Notes: generated by a model from the sequence alone, not told the origin. A stretch of DNA of 13,598 nucleotides from Marinilabiliales bacterium (GCA_002869465.1 PKSW01000289.1:1-13598); one strand, 5' to 3'; counted from the stretch's first letter, positions 1 to 7,955 are shown. A program made the numbers and translations.

Positions 1-521
1 ATATCCTTCCTGGCACGTGTAACCATTTCTCCCAAGTGATGCTGGGTGATTAGATCAATGGCAAAGTGGTTTTCCATAACTTCGATATTGGGATGTTCCC
101 AGATCTTTTTACTCAATGCTCGCTGTATTTCATAACCTGTCGCGTCTTTATGATGCAGGATACGGTACTCGGAATGCCCTCCCTCTTTTGAAAGTGAATA
201 TTTGCCCGAATCTTCCTTATCAAAATGTGTTCCCCACTCAATCAATTCAACAATACGTTCAGTCGACTCAGTTATGGTTATTCTGACGATTTCTTCGTCA
301 TTTAAACCGGCCCCGGCATTTATTGTATCATCAATATGTTTTTTGTAATTATCGGGCGAATACATCACTGCAGCGATACCACCCTGGGCATAGCTGGTAG
401 CTGTATCATCAATTAAATTCTTCGAAAGCAAACATACGGAGCCGTATTCCGCCACTTTCAGGGCATAAATTAATCCGGCCATTCCTGTACCGACGACTAA
501 AAAATCAACTTTTTTTTGCAT
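1..521 (-). CDS. nadB: L-aspartate oxidase, N-terminal 173 codons (cut by left window edge)
   Basis: L-aspartate oxidase is an FAD enzyme that oxidises L-aspartate to iminoaspartate, the first step of de novo NAD synthesis in the cytoplasm. Anaerobically the family can use fumarate as electron acceptor. The visible N-terminus begins MQKKVDFLVVGTG and has the dinucleotide-binding GxGxxG at residues 11-16. It is followed by SYAQGGIAAV and by GGHSEYRILHHKDATG, both typical of NadB rather than of succinate dehydrogenase or fumarate reductase flavoproteins. The family is usually about 520 residues, so roughly two thirds lies beyond the left edge. The ATG (519-521 on the minus strand) is the natural start, because the FAD motif follows at the usual distance. 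A terminator at 612-640 separates the gene from the upstream ferredoxin, so it probably has its own promoter between 522 and 611. I found only a weak box there. Confidence 0.93.
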   Translation of the reverse strand, partial: MQKKVDFLVVGTGMAGLIYALKVAEYGSVCLLSKNLIDDTATSYAQGGIAAVMYSPDNYKKHIDDTINAGAGLNDEEIVRITITESTERIVELIEWGTHFDKEDSGKYSLSKEGGHSEYRILHHKDATGYEIQRALSKKIWEHPNIEVMENHFAIDLITQHHLGEMVTRARKD

Positions 522-611
522 AACGAATAAATTAAAAGATTATGTAAAATTACTCAAACTGTGTGTAAATCTCGGTGTTTATAGCCTGAATTTCGATGAA
601 ACTATGGTGAT

Positions 612-640
612 ATAAAAAAACCCGGTTTGTAAAACCGGGT
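612..640 (-). terminator. Rho-independent terminator of the ferredoxin gene
   Basis: A perfect 9-bp GC-rich stem (ACCCGGTTT / AAACCGGGT) with a 3-nt loop occupies 620-640. Read leftward it is followed by a run of seven T residues (plus-strand A run at 614-620). It lies 27 bp past the ferredoxin stop codon and before nadB, so it should end the ferredoxin transcript. Read rightward the stem is followed by CATTTTTATC, a poorer U-tract. Confidence 0.9.
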
Positions 641-666
641 CATTTTTATCTATTCAATGAATACGT

Positions 667-834
667 TTATTCAGGATGAATTGCTTCTACCGGACAAACA
701 TCAGCGCAGGCGCCACAGTCGGTGCAAAGATCAGGATCAATTACATAAATATCACCTTCAGAAATTGCATCTACAGGACATTCGTCAATGCAGGTACCGC
801 AAGCGGTGCAATCATCATTAATTATGTAAGCCAT
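667..834 (-). CDS. 2[4Fe-4S] clostridial-type ferredoxin, 55 aa
   Basis: This is a small soluble electron carrier with two low-potential [4Fe-4S] clusters. The 55-residue translation holds two CxxCxxCxxxCP motifs: Cys9, 12, 15, 19 and Cys37, 40, 43, 47. Each is followed by a V-(D/E)-A-I segment, the classic internal duplication of bacterial ferredoxins, and the length is normal for the family. The ATG at 832-834 starts MAYIINDDCT, as in many ferredoxins. The gene is monocistronic: a promoter box lies 35 nt upstream and a strong terminator 27 bp downstream. It is divergent from korAB, whose product reduces ferredoxin, so it is a good candidate for that enzyme's acceptor. That partnership is inferred from position and family knowledge. 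It could equally serve other ferredoxin-dependent enzymes. Confidence 0.96.
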   Translation of the reverse strand: MAYIINDDCTACGTCIDECPVDAISEGDIYVIDPDLCTDCGACADVCPVEAIHPE

Positions 835-868
835 TTTATTTAGTTTTAGTTTTAAAAAAATTGTACGG

Positions 869-876
869 CAAAGATA
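869..876 (-). promoter_or_regulatory. Bacteroidota-type -7 box for the ferredoxin gene
   Basis: The minus strand reads TATCTTTG, an exact match to TAnnTTTG, 34 nt upstream of the ferredoxin ATG. Transcription should begin a few bases downstream, giving a leader of about 30 nt. No clear TTTG -33 box lies at the expected distance. Confidence 0.55.
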
Positions 877-1034
877 CTCACATTGATTTTTTTAAATATT
901 TATTTTAGGTATTTTTTTATCGATCAAGTATATTTTATACTGTGTTTAAATAAGCATATGAGCCTGCTATATTTCAATTGATGAACTGGTTATAAATAGA
1001 TACATTTTTATGTAAAAAAACTGTTATAAAATGG

Positions 1035-1062
1035 TTGTAAAAACATATTAAGACTATTTTTG
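1035..1062 (+). promoter_or_regulatory. Candidate korAB promoter
   Basis: TATTTTTG at 1055-1062 matches the Bacteroidota -7 consensus TAnnTTTG exactly. A TTG at 1035-1037 lies 17 bp upstream as a partial -33 box. The korA ATG follows 23 bp after the -7 box, predicting a leader under 25 nt. Confidence 0.55.
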
Positions 1063-1085
1063 TCAAGATTTTTAAAAGACTTTTT

Positions 1086-2933
1086 ATGTCAGACAAAAAA
1101 GATAGAATAATTGAATTAAAGAATGCTGTAATTCGATTTGCCGGTGATTCAGGTGATGGCATGCAGTTAACAGGAAGTTTATTTTCTGATTCAACCGCAA
1201 TTGTAGGTAACGACTTTGCAACTTTTCCGGATTATCCGGCAGAGATAAGGGCACCCCAGGGAACTGTTTCCGGGGTTTCCGGTTTTCAGATTCACTTTGG
1301 CGATATGGATATCCATACTTCCGGTGACCAGGCAGATGTGCTAGTAGCCATGAATCCGGCTTCGCTAAAAGCAAATATGAATTGGATCACAAGGGAAGCC
1401 ATCATTATTGTTGACACGGATGCTTTTGTTGAGAAAAATTTTAAAAAGGCAGGCTATGATGAAAATCCGTTGACGGATGGTTCATTACTTGGACATTTAG
1501 TGATTGAAGCGCCCATTACAACCATGACCAAAGAAGCAGTTAAAGACTTGCAACTGGATAATAAGTCGGCCCAGAAGTCGAAAAATATGTTCGCCCTGGG
1601 TATGGTCTTTTTCATGTTCAATCGCGATTATGAAGGTACCTTCAAATTTTTTGAGGATAAATTCAAATCAAATCCATTGGTAGTGGAAGCAAATAAAAAG
1701 GTACTTCTCGCAGGCTACCATTTTGCCAATACGATTGAGGCATTTGCCAATACATATAAAGTTGAACCGGCACCTCTGAAAAAGGGATTATATAGAAATG
1801 TAACCGGTAATCTGGCCACTTCATGGGGATTTTTAGCAGCAGCCGAGCGATCAGGCAGGAATTTATTCCTGGGATCGTATCCGATAACGCCTGCTTCAGA
1901 GATACTCCAGGAGATTTCAAAACATAAACAATTCACGGCCATCGCATTTCAGGCAGAAGACGAAATTGCAGGAATTGTTTCGGCTATTGGCGCAAGTTAC
2001 GCTGGTTCACTTGCTATCACAACCACATCAGGTCCTGGCTTATCACTAAAGAGCGAAGCCATTGGTTTGGCTGTTATGACTGAATTACCCATCGTCATTG
2101 TTGACGTGCAGCGTGGAGGCCCTTCAACAGGTTTACCTACAAAATCGGAACAGTCAGACCTCATGCAAGCACTCTATGGGAGAAATGGGGAAGCCCCTGT
2201 TATAGTTATTGCTGCTACAAGTTCTTCTGATTGTTTTTACGCTGCTTATGAAGCATCAAAGCTAGCGCTTGAGCACATGACTCCGGTCATCTTACTTACG
2301 GATGGTGCACTCGCAAATGGTTCGGAAGTATTCCTGATCCCAAAAGTAGCGTCTTTACCTGAAATAGCCCCTCCCATTGTAAAAGCCAATGATCCTGATT
2401 ATAAACCCTATAAAAGAGATGAGAAAAAATTAAATAGGCCATGGGCTATACCGGGAACAGAAGGTTTACGCCACAGGGTAGGTGGGTTGGAAAAAGAAGA
2501 TATTACTGGCCACGTATCCTACGATCCGCTTAATCATGAAAAGATGATTAAACTTAGACAGGAAAAAGTTGACAGAGTAGCAGAATACATCCCTGAATTA
2601 TCAGTTATCGGTGAAAAGGAAGGTGATGTTCTGGTCGTCGGATGGGGCGGCACATATGGCGTTATTTTAACAGCTATTGAAGAACTCAGAGAAGAAGGTA
2701 AAAAGATCAGTTTTGCGCATTTCAAACACATTATGCCATTACCAAAAAATACCGGTGATGTCCTCTCAAAATATAAACGGATTGTAGTTTGTGAAAATAA
2801 CCTTGGGCAGTTTGTTAATTACCTAAGGATGAACTTCCCTATGTATGATTATTTGCAATATAACAAGATACAGGGATTACCGTTTATGGTTGCAGAGTTG
2901 AAAGCTCATTTTAATTCACTTTTAAATGAATAG
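1086..2933 (+). CDS. korA: 2-oxoacid (probably 2-oxoglutarate):ferredoxin oxidoreductase, alpha subunit with fused gamma domain
   Basis: With KorB, this enzyme converts a 2-oxo acid plus CoA to acyl-CoA and CO2 and passes two electrons to ferredoxin. The 615-residue chain has the gamma domain at its N-terminus (about 14-200, with RFAGDSGDGMQLTG at 17-30), fused to the alpha pyrimidine-binding domain (from about 235). That domain carries YPITPAS at 265-271 and a conserved TSGPGLSL segment. A C-terminal transketolase-like domain starts near 515 (DVLVVGWGGTYG). This gamma-alpha fusion and length are typical of two-subunit KorAB enzymes. The ATG at 1086 gives a short leader from the box at 1055-1062. 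korB starts 3 bp after the stop, so the two are co-transcribed. Substrate is inferred: 2-oxoglutarate is the usual assignment, but branched-chain or other 2-oxo acids cannot be excluded from sequence alone. Confidence 0.93.
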   Translation: MSDKKDRIIELKNAVIRFAGDSGDGMQLTGSLFSDSTAIVGNDFATFPDYPAEIRAPQGTVSGVSGFQIHFGDMDIHTSGDQADVLVAMNPASLKANMNWITREAIIIVDTDAFVEKNFKKAGYDENPLTDGSLLGHLVIEAPITTMTKEAVKDLQLDNKSAQKSKNMFALGMVFFMFNRDYEGTFKFFEDKFKSNPLVVEANKKVLLAGYHFANTIEAFANTYKVEPAPLKKGLYRNVTGNLATSWGFLAAAERSGRNLFLGSYPITPASEILQEISKHKQFTAIAFQAEDEIAGIVSAIGASYAGSLAITTTSGPGLSLKSEAIGLAVMTELPIVIVDVQRGGPSTGLPTKSEQSDLMQALYGRNGEAPVIVIAATSSSDCFYAAYEASKLALEHMTPVILLTDGALANGSEVFLIPKVASLPEIAPPIVKANDPDYKPYKRDEKKLNRPWAIPGTEGLRHRVGGLEKEDITGHVSYDPLNHEKMIKLRQEKVDRVAEYIPELSVIGEKEGDVLVVGWGGTYGVILTAIEELREEGKKISFAHFKHIMPLPKNTGDVLSKYKRIVVCENNLGQFVNYLRMNFPMYDYLQYNKIQGLPFMVAELKAHFNSLLNE

Positions 2934-2936
2934 AAA

Positions 2937-3968
2937 ATGGAAAATATTATAGAAACACCAAAATTAGCACTTACTAAACAAGACTTTGAAAGCGACCGCA
3001 TGGTGAAATGGTGCCCGGGTTGTGGCGACCATGCCATATTAAAGGCGGTTGAAAATGTTTTCCCCGAACTTGGAATTCCTAAAGAAAATTTTGTTGTCGT
3101 TTCAGGTATAGGTTGTTCTTCGAGGTTTCCATATTATATGAATACCTATGGTGTTCATGGTATTCATGGTCGTGCTGCTGCATTGGCGACAGGTGTAAAA
3201 TTAGCCAATCCCGAACTTAGCGTCTGGATGATCACGGGTGATGGTGACTCAATGGCCATCGGAGGGAATCATTTTATTCATGTGGTTCGTCGTAATCCGG
3301 ATATCAATATCCTGTTATTTAATAACAAGATATATGGTTTGACCAAAGGACAGTTTTCACCCACATCACCTGAAGGATCAAAAACCAAAACATCACCACA
3401 GGGAACTTACGAAGCACCTTTTAATCCTGGAGAACTGGTCATCGGTGCCCACGGGAAGTTTTTTGCACGCGTGGTGGATACCAATATTAAAATGATGTCG
3501 CAGGTATTTACGGAAGCTGCCAAACATAAAGGAACTTCTGTTGTTGAAATACTGGAAAACTGCGTTATTTTTAATAACCAGATCCATGCCCTGATCACAT
3601 CACGCGAAACAAAAGATGAGAACCAGTTGTTTTTGGAAGCCGGAGAGCCTATGATATTCGGAAAAGAAAGAGACAAGGGTATTGTGTTGAGGGGAACCAA
3701 CCTGGAAGTTGTAAAAATAGGAGAAAATGGCATCACTGAAAAAGACATTCTGGTGCACGATCCTTGCACAGAAGACTCAGGCATACACGTGATGCTGGCC
3801 AGTATGATGCCACCTGAATTTCCGGCAGCCCTCGGTGTCATTCGGTCGGTAAAATCGCATACATTCGAGGAATTGGTATGGAATTCTGTGGAACACGAAA
3901 AGAAAACATCCAAACTTAAAAACGTGGACGATTTGTTGCATACAGGAAATACCTGGGTGAAACAATAA
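2937..3968 (+). CDS. korB: 2-oxoacid (probably 2-oxoglutarate):ferredoxin oxidoreductase, beta subunit
   Basis: This is the thiamine diphosphate and [4Fe-4S] subunit that does the decarboxylation chemistry. The 343-residue protein has WCPGCGDH near the N-terminus (Cys26, Cys29), a third cysteine in GIGCSSR (Cys60) and a fourth in EILENCVIF (Cys209). This is the four-ligand pattern known for the cluster of this family. The TPP/Mg2+ motif runs from GDGD at 101-104 to LLFNN ending at 130, followed by IYGLTKGQ and SPTSPEGSKT, usual in KorB. There is no separate ferredoxin-like delta subunit, so electrons probably go from the single cluster to an external ferredoxin; one is encoded divergently just upstream. 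The gene starts 3 bp after korA and is followed by a strong hairpin terminator, making korAB a closed two-gene operon. Confidence 0.94.
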   Translation: MENIIETPKLALTKQDFESDRMVKWCPGCGDHAILKAVENVFPELGIPKENFVVVSGIGCSSRFPYYMNTYGVHGIHGRAAALATGVKLANPELSVWMITGDGDSMAIGGNHFIHVVRRNPDINILLFNNKIYGLTKGQFSPTSPEGSKTKTSPQGTYEAPFNPGELVIGAHGKFFARVVDTNIKMMSQVFTEAAKHKGTSVVEILENCVIFNNQIHALITSRETKDENQLFLEAGEPMIFGKERDKGIVLRGTNLEVVKIGENGITEKDILVHDPCTEDSGIHVMLASMMPPEFPAALGVIRSVKSHTFEELVWNSVEHEKKTSKLKNVDDLLHTGNTWVKQ

Positions 3969-3990
3969 AAGACTTACAAAATATATACAG

Positions 3991-4014
3991 GGCCACTTCA
4001 CAGTGGCCTTTTTT
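3991..4014 (+). terminator. Rho-independent terminator of korAB
   Basis: A 7-bp GC-rich stem (GGCCACT / AGTGGCC) with a TCAC loop occupies 3991-4008 and runs directly into six T residues at 4009-4014. It lies 22 bp after the korB stop. The tilS promoter box begins only 7 bp beyond the T run. Confidence 0.92.
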
Positions 4015-4021
4015 CATTTAC

Positions 4022-4029
4022 TACATTTG
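4022..4029 (+). promoter_or_regulatory. -7 box of tilS, almost touching the start codon
   Basis: TACATTTG matches TAnnTTTG exactly. It sits between the korAB terminator and the tilS GTG codon, with only 4 nt before that codon. No convincing TTTG lies at the usual -33 distance, where the terminator stem sits. If functional, it implies a leaderless or nearly leaderless mRNA. Confidence 0.55.
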
Positions 4030-4033
4030 TGCT

Positions 4034-5365
4034 GTGGTTAAAGAATTTAAACAATATATTGAACAGCAAAAACTATGTAATTTGGACAACCGAATCCTTG
4101 TAGCCGTCAGCGGAGGTATTGATTCAGTTGTTATGCTCGATCTGTTTGTAGAAGCAAGTTATCAAATAGCCATTGCACATTGTAATTTTCAGCTCCGGGG
4201 AAAAGAATCGGATGGTGATGAGCAATTCGTTAAAAATTTAGGTGAAAAATATGGAATAAAGGTATTTGCTAAAAGTTTTGAAACAAAAGATTACGCAAAT
4301 TATCAAAAGCTTTCAATACAAGAAGCTGCACGTGATTTACGATATAGTTGGTTTGAGGAATTGTTGTATGAAAATGATTTTGATTACGTGGCAGTAGGCC
4401 AGCATGCTGACGACCAGGTGGAAACTTTTTTTATTAATTTATTGAGGGGGTCAGGACTCGCGGGGCTCAGGGGAATGCCGTTGAAAAGAGGTAACATTAT
4501 TCGTCCATTGCTGTTTGCAAACCGCAAACAAATCATTATGCATACAGAAGAAAATGACTTGAATTTCAGAGAAGATTCATCGAATAAAGAAGATACTTAT
4601 TTGCGAAATAAAATCAGGTTGAACCTGCTGCCCGAGTTGGAAAAGCTACATACTAAAGCCCCTGTTGCGATTGTCGAAAGTATGAATAACCTGAACGAAG
4701 CAGATGTGTTATTAAAGCAGTTGATGGATGAAAAATATAATTCCCTTTTTAGCGAAAAAGAAGGATTTCTTCTTGTTTCTAAAGACGATGTTGTGAAGTT
4801 ACAACCAATGGATTCATGGTTGTTCTATTTGATGAAAAGGTTCGGATTTAATCGCGATACAACAAATAGTATGACGGATGCCATCATCCGCACGCAAATT
4901 GGTCAGTCCTTTGTTTCAGAAACCTATGAAGCCATAATTGACAGGAAAAATTTGCTGATCAGGCCCATGACAGAGATAGATTTAAAAGAGTATATTGTTC
5001 AGCGTGGACAAGATAAAATCACCGACCCGCTGATTTTAAATTTTAAGCGCATTCCCAACAGCGAGACATTTAAAATTAAATCAGATGCTCGTGTTGCCCA
5101 ACTGGATGAAGGCAAATTGACCTATCCGCTCAAGATAAGAAGGTGGCAGCATGGCGATCGTTTTGCGCCATTTGGAATGAAAGGAAGCAAGTTACTGAGC
5201 GACTTTTTCATTGATAACAAAATCAACTTATTTGAAAAACAAAACATTTGGTTGCTCATATCAGGAAATAACATTGTTTGGGTTATTGGACACCGGATTT
5301 CTGAAAAATATAAAATAACAAGGCAAACGGAAACTGTGCTTGCTGTTACCTATTGTTCAGATTGA
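4034..5365 (+). CDS. tilS: tRNA(Ile)-lysidine synthase
   Basis: TilS uses ATP and lysine to convert C34 of the CAU-anticodon tRNA-Ile to lysidine, so that it reads AUA and is charged with isoleucine; it is normally essential. The 443-residue protein has the N-type ATP pyrophosphatase PP-loop SGGIDS at 26-31, the family block GQHADDQVET at 122-131 followed by LLRGSGLAGLRGM, and a C-terminal TilS domain with RRWQHGDRF at about 369-377, then PFGMKGSKLLSDF. Length is normal for Bacteroidota. The start must be GTG at 4034: the frame stays open upstream but has no ATG, GTG or TTG there, and the next ATG (codon 34) lies past the PP-loop. A TTG at codon 17 would cut the N-terminus unusually short. 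The gene appears monocistronic. The GTG start so close to the promoter box is unusual. Confidence 0.93.
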   Translation: MVKEFKQYIEQQKLCNLDNRILVAVSGGIDSVVMLDLFVEASYQIAIAHCNFQLRGKESDGDEQFVKNLGEKYGIKVFAKSFETKDYANYQKLSIQEAARDLRYSWFEELLYENDFDYVAVGQHADDQVETFFINLLRGSGLAGLRGMPLKRGNIIRPLLFANRKQIIMHTEENDLNFREDSSNKEDTYLRNKIRLNLLPELEKLHTKAPVAIVESMNNLNEADVLLKQLMDEKYNSLFSEKEGFLLVSKDDVVKLQPMDSWLFYLMKRFGFNRDTTNSMTDAIIRTQIGQSFVSETYEAIIDRKNLLIRPMTEIDLKEYIVQRGQDKITDPLILNFKRIPNSETFKIKSDARVAQLDEGKLTYPLKIRRWQHGDRFAPFGMKGSKLLSDFFIDNKINLFEKQNIWLLISGNNIVWVIGHRISEKYKITRQTETVLAVTYCSD

Positions 5366-5451
5366 GCATTCTTATTCGTTTCCTAAATCTTATAATTCAG
5401 ATAGAATGCAACTGAAAACTGACTCGAGTTGTCAAATATCAGTACAAGAAC

Positions 5452-5485
5452 TTGAAATTCAATACGATTAAATTTATTATTTTCG
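5452..5485 (+). promoter_or_regulatory. Candidate promoter of the dsbD-like gene
   Basis: TATTTTCG at 5478-5485 matches TAnnTTTG with one mismatch. A TTG at 5452-5454 lies 23 bp upstream as a possible -33 element. The ATG at 5508 follows 22 bp after the box. This is weaker than the other promoter boxes in the window. Confidence 0.35.
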
Positions 5486-5507
5486 CAATCCAATAAAACA
5501 GGGACCT

Positions 5508-7955
5508 ATGACCAAAAATATACTGAGATTTAGTTACTTATATATTTTTCTTTTCATTTTTTCGGGACTTCAGGCTCAAATTTTAGAACCCGTAAAATGG
5601 AGTTTTTCGTCTGAACAAGTCAGTGATACGGAATTTGATCTCATTTTCATAGCTGATATTGACACGAAATGGCATTTATACTCGCAGGATATTCCCATGT
5701 CACCTCCTGCAACGAATTTTAATTTCGAAGCAAACCCTGGATACGAGTTAATAGGCAAAACGAAGGAAGAAAGCGAAGTGATTGAGGAGTATGATCCAAA
5801 TTTTGAGATGGTGCTCAAGTTTTTTGCAATGGAAGCTGTTTTCAAGCAGCGTGTTAAATTAACGTCACAGTCTCCGGCAACTATCAACGGTTTTCTTGAA
5901 TTTATGTGTTGCGACGACACAAAATGTTTACCACCCACCGATGTGGATTTTGAATTTAACCTCACACCAAAAGGAACATCTGCAGCAGTCCCGGTGCAGG
6001 GGATTCTGGAACCAGTTAAATGGCAGATACAAACAGAAGCAAATGGCGATAGAATAGTTGACATACTCATCACGGCAACGATTGATGACGGGTATCATTT
6101 GTATTCAGTAGATGTTCCGGAGGATGGCCCGTTGCCCACCGAATTTGTATTTGAAAATCAGGATGGATTCGAATTGGTGGGTAAAGCAGAAGAAGTAACA
6201 ACTCCAATGGAAGAATTTGACGATGTCTTTGAAATGGACATCAAATTTTTTGAGCACGAAGCTACTTTTAAACAAACTATCAGGTTAACCTCCGAAGAAG
6301 ACCAAATACCGGTTATAGGTGAAATTGCTTATATGGTATGTAACGATGTAGGTTGTGTGGCTTTATATGAAGATATCGAATTGCTTTTTGATGGACAAAC
6401 GGATCAATTGATCGCTGAGAAACAGCAATTAGATAAAGCGGAGATAGGTGTGTCGGATATCCAGGGGAAAAAAGCTTCGCTTTGGGGATTTTTCATATTG
6501 TCATTCCTTGGCGGTCTGGCAGCTATACTTACACCTTGTGTTTTTCCAATGATCCCAATGACGGTTTCATTTTTCATGAAAGACGGTGAAGAAAAAGCCA
6601 AAGGAAAAATGCAAGCCATTATTTATGGTATTAGCATCATAGCCATCTACACTTTTATTGGTTCAATACTTGCCGTAGTTGCAGGACCCGACATTGCGAA
6701 CTGGCTAAGTACACACTGGTTGCCTAATATATTATTCTTCTTAATCTTTGTCATATTTGCTGCCTCATTCTTCGGTATGTTTGAAATTGTACTACCCAGT
6801 TGGATGGTTAACAAAACGGACCAAAAAGCCGATAAAGGAGGATTTTTAGGACCCGTATTTATGGCGGTTACGCTTGTGCTTGTATCGTTCAGTTGCACAG
6901 GTCCGATCGTAGGAACCATTCTTGTTGAATCAGCAGGGGGACAGGTTCTAAAACCCATTATCGGTATGCTGGGTTTCTCGCTTGCATTTGCCTTGCCATT
7001 TACACTTTTTGCATTTTTCCCATCCTTATTGCAAGGTCTTCCAAAATCTGGAGGCTGGCTGAATGCAGTTAAGGTTGTGCTGGGTTTCCTCGAGTTGGCA
7101 CTGGGATTAAAATTCTTAAGCATAGCAGATCAAACCTATCATTGGGGTATACTCGATAGGGAAGTCTATCTGGCATTATGGATCGTGATCTTCTTCTTAA
7201 TGGGCATGTATTTGCTTGGAAAAATTAAGTTTGCACATGATTCCGATCTACCCTATGTTTCGGTCCCCCGTTTAATGCTTGCTATCATTACATTTTCATT
7301 TGTCATGTATCTCATACCGGGCATGTTCGGCGCACCCTTAAAAGCACTTTCAGGCTACGTACCTCCGCAATCGACACACGATTTTGACCTAAATGCAGTT
7401 ATTCGTAATAATGTGGAATTATATGCCGGTTCGGGAGGTGGCGAAGTAGAAGAACTTTGCGATAAACCCAAATATGCTGATTTCTTGCATTTGCCGCATG
7501 GCCTGGAAGGATATTTTGATTATGATCAGGCCCTGAGTTGTGCCAAAGAACAGAACAAACCGATCTTTATTGACTTTACCGGACACGGATGTGTAAATTG
7601 CCGGGAGATGGAAGCCAATGTATGGTCAGATCCAAAAGTGCTTAAAATTCTGCGTGAAAATTATATTGTGCTGGCACTATACGTGGACGATAAAACCAAA
7701 CTGGCGGAAGAAGAGTGGATCAAATCGGAATATGATGGCAAGATGAAAAAAACCATCGGAAAAAAATATGCCGACTTGCAGATCACAAAGTTCGGTGTCA
7801 ATGCGCAGCCTTTTTATGTGTTAATGGGACATGATGGAGAAGTGCTGGCCCAACCAAGAGCTTACGACCTTGATGTAGATGAGTTTGTTGATTTTCTGGA
7901 AAAAGGGATCCAAAATTATGAACAGGGTAAGAGTGCGTTTGTGATTAATAATTGA
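5508..7955 (+). CDS. dsbD: DsbD-like thiol:disulfide interchange protein with two N-terminal DsbD-alpha domains
   Basis: DsbD proteins carry electrons from cytoplasmic thioredoxin across the inner membrane to periplasmic thiol proteins. This 815-residue protein has a signal peptide (likely cleavage after LQA, residue 23), then two homologous immunoglobulin-like DsbD-alpha domains (about 25-160 and 166-295). Both open with ILEPVKW and both carry a Cx4C pair (Cys135/140 and Cys278/283; an extra Cys134 in the first). The CcdA-like membrane domain follows (about 325-610), with its redox cysteines in TPCVFPMIPMT (Cys344) and SCTGP (Cys463). A C-terminal thioredoxin-like domain has GHGCVNCREME (Cys695/698). 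Every cysteine pair needed for the relay is present. The duplicated sensor domain makes the protein longer than a single-copy DsbD (E. coli about 565 residues). No partner gene adjoins. The symbol denotes family; the periplasmic clients are unknown. Confidence 0.9.
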   Translation: MTKNILRFSYLYIFLFIFSGLQAQILEPVKWSFSSEQVSDTEFDLIFIADIDTKWHLYSQDIPMSPPATNFNFEANPGYELIGKTKEESEVIEEYDPNFEMVLKFFAMEAVFKQRVKLTSQSPATINGFLEFMCCDDTKCLPPTDVDFEFNLTPKGTSAAVPVQGILEPVKWQIQTEANGDRIVDILITATIDDGYHLYSVDVPEDGPLPTEFVFENQDGFELVGKAEEVTTPMEEFDDVFEMDIKFFEHEATFKQTIRLTSEEDQIPVIGEIAYMVCNDVGCVALYEDIELLFDGQTDQLIAEKQQLDKAEIGVSDIQGKKASLWGFFILSFLGGLAAILTPCVFPMIPMTVSFFMKDGEEKAKGKMQAIIYGISIIAIYTFIGSILAVVAGPDIANWLSTHWLPNILFFLIFVIFAASFFGMFEIVLPSWMVNKTDQKADKGGFLGPVFMAVTLVLVSFSCTGPIVGTILVESAGGQVLKPIIGMLGFSLAFALPFTLFAFFPSLLQGLPKSGGWLNAVKVVLGFLELALGLKFLSIADQTYHWGILDREVYLALWIVIFFLMGMYLLGKIKFAHDSDLPYVSVPRLMLAIITFSFVMYLIPGMFGAPLKALSGYVPPQSTHDFDLNAVIRNNVELYAGSGGGEVEELCDKPKYADFLHLPHGLEGYFDYDQALSCAKEQNKPIFIDFTGHGCVNCREMEANVWSDPKVLKILRENYIVLALYVDDKTKLAEEEWIKSEYDGKMKKTIGKKYADLQITKFGVNAQPFYVLMGHDGEVLAQPRAYDLDVDEFVDFLEKGIQNYEQGKSAFVINN

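Larger units (their letters stand above)
835..1085. promoter_or_regulatory. Divergent control region between ferredoxin and korAB
   Basis: This is a 251-bp, strongly AT-rich gap between two divergent redox genes. Promoter boxes for both directions lie near its ends (869-876 leftward, 1055-1062 rightward). A perfect 6-3-6 dyad, AGTATA-TTT-TATACT, sits in the middle at 927-941. I see no convincing FNR or riboswitch signature and no small reading frame of merit. Confidence 0.4.

Noticed and set aside
1..521. Succinate dehydrogenase / fumarate reductase flavoprotein as an alternative to NadB.
   Set aside because: The GGHSEYRILHHKDATG block and the short N-terminus before the FAD motif fit L-aspartate oxidase, and no iron-sulfur or cytochrome subunit gene adjoins.
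545..552. TAATTTTA on the minus strand as a possible nadB -7 box.
   Set aside because: It mismatches the consensus G, has no -33 partner at a sensible distance, and such AT strings are common here.
3407..3913. 168-codon open frame on the minus strand inside korB.
   Set aside because: It lies fully inside korB, which has complete family motifs. The antisense translation shows no recognisable domain and is serine/threonine-rich as expected of a shadow frame.
5366..5410. GCATTCT / AGAATGC inverted repeat just after the tilS stop, with an inner ATCT / AGAT pairing.
   Set aside because: The arms are only 7 bp with a 30-nt spacer, the inner pairing leaves a 14-nt one-sided bulge, and no T run follows. 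Too weak to call a terminator or structured RNA.
5576..6073. 165-codon minus-strand open frame inside the dsbD-like gene, and a 158-codon one at 6647-7123.
   Set aside because: Both are antisense to strongly supported domains and have no domain signature or promoter box of their own.
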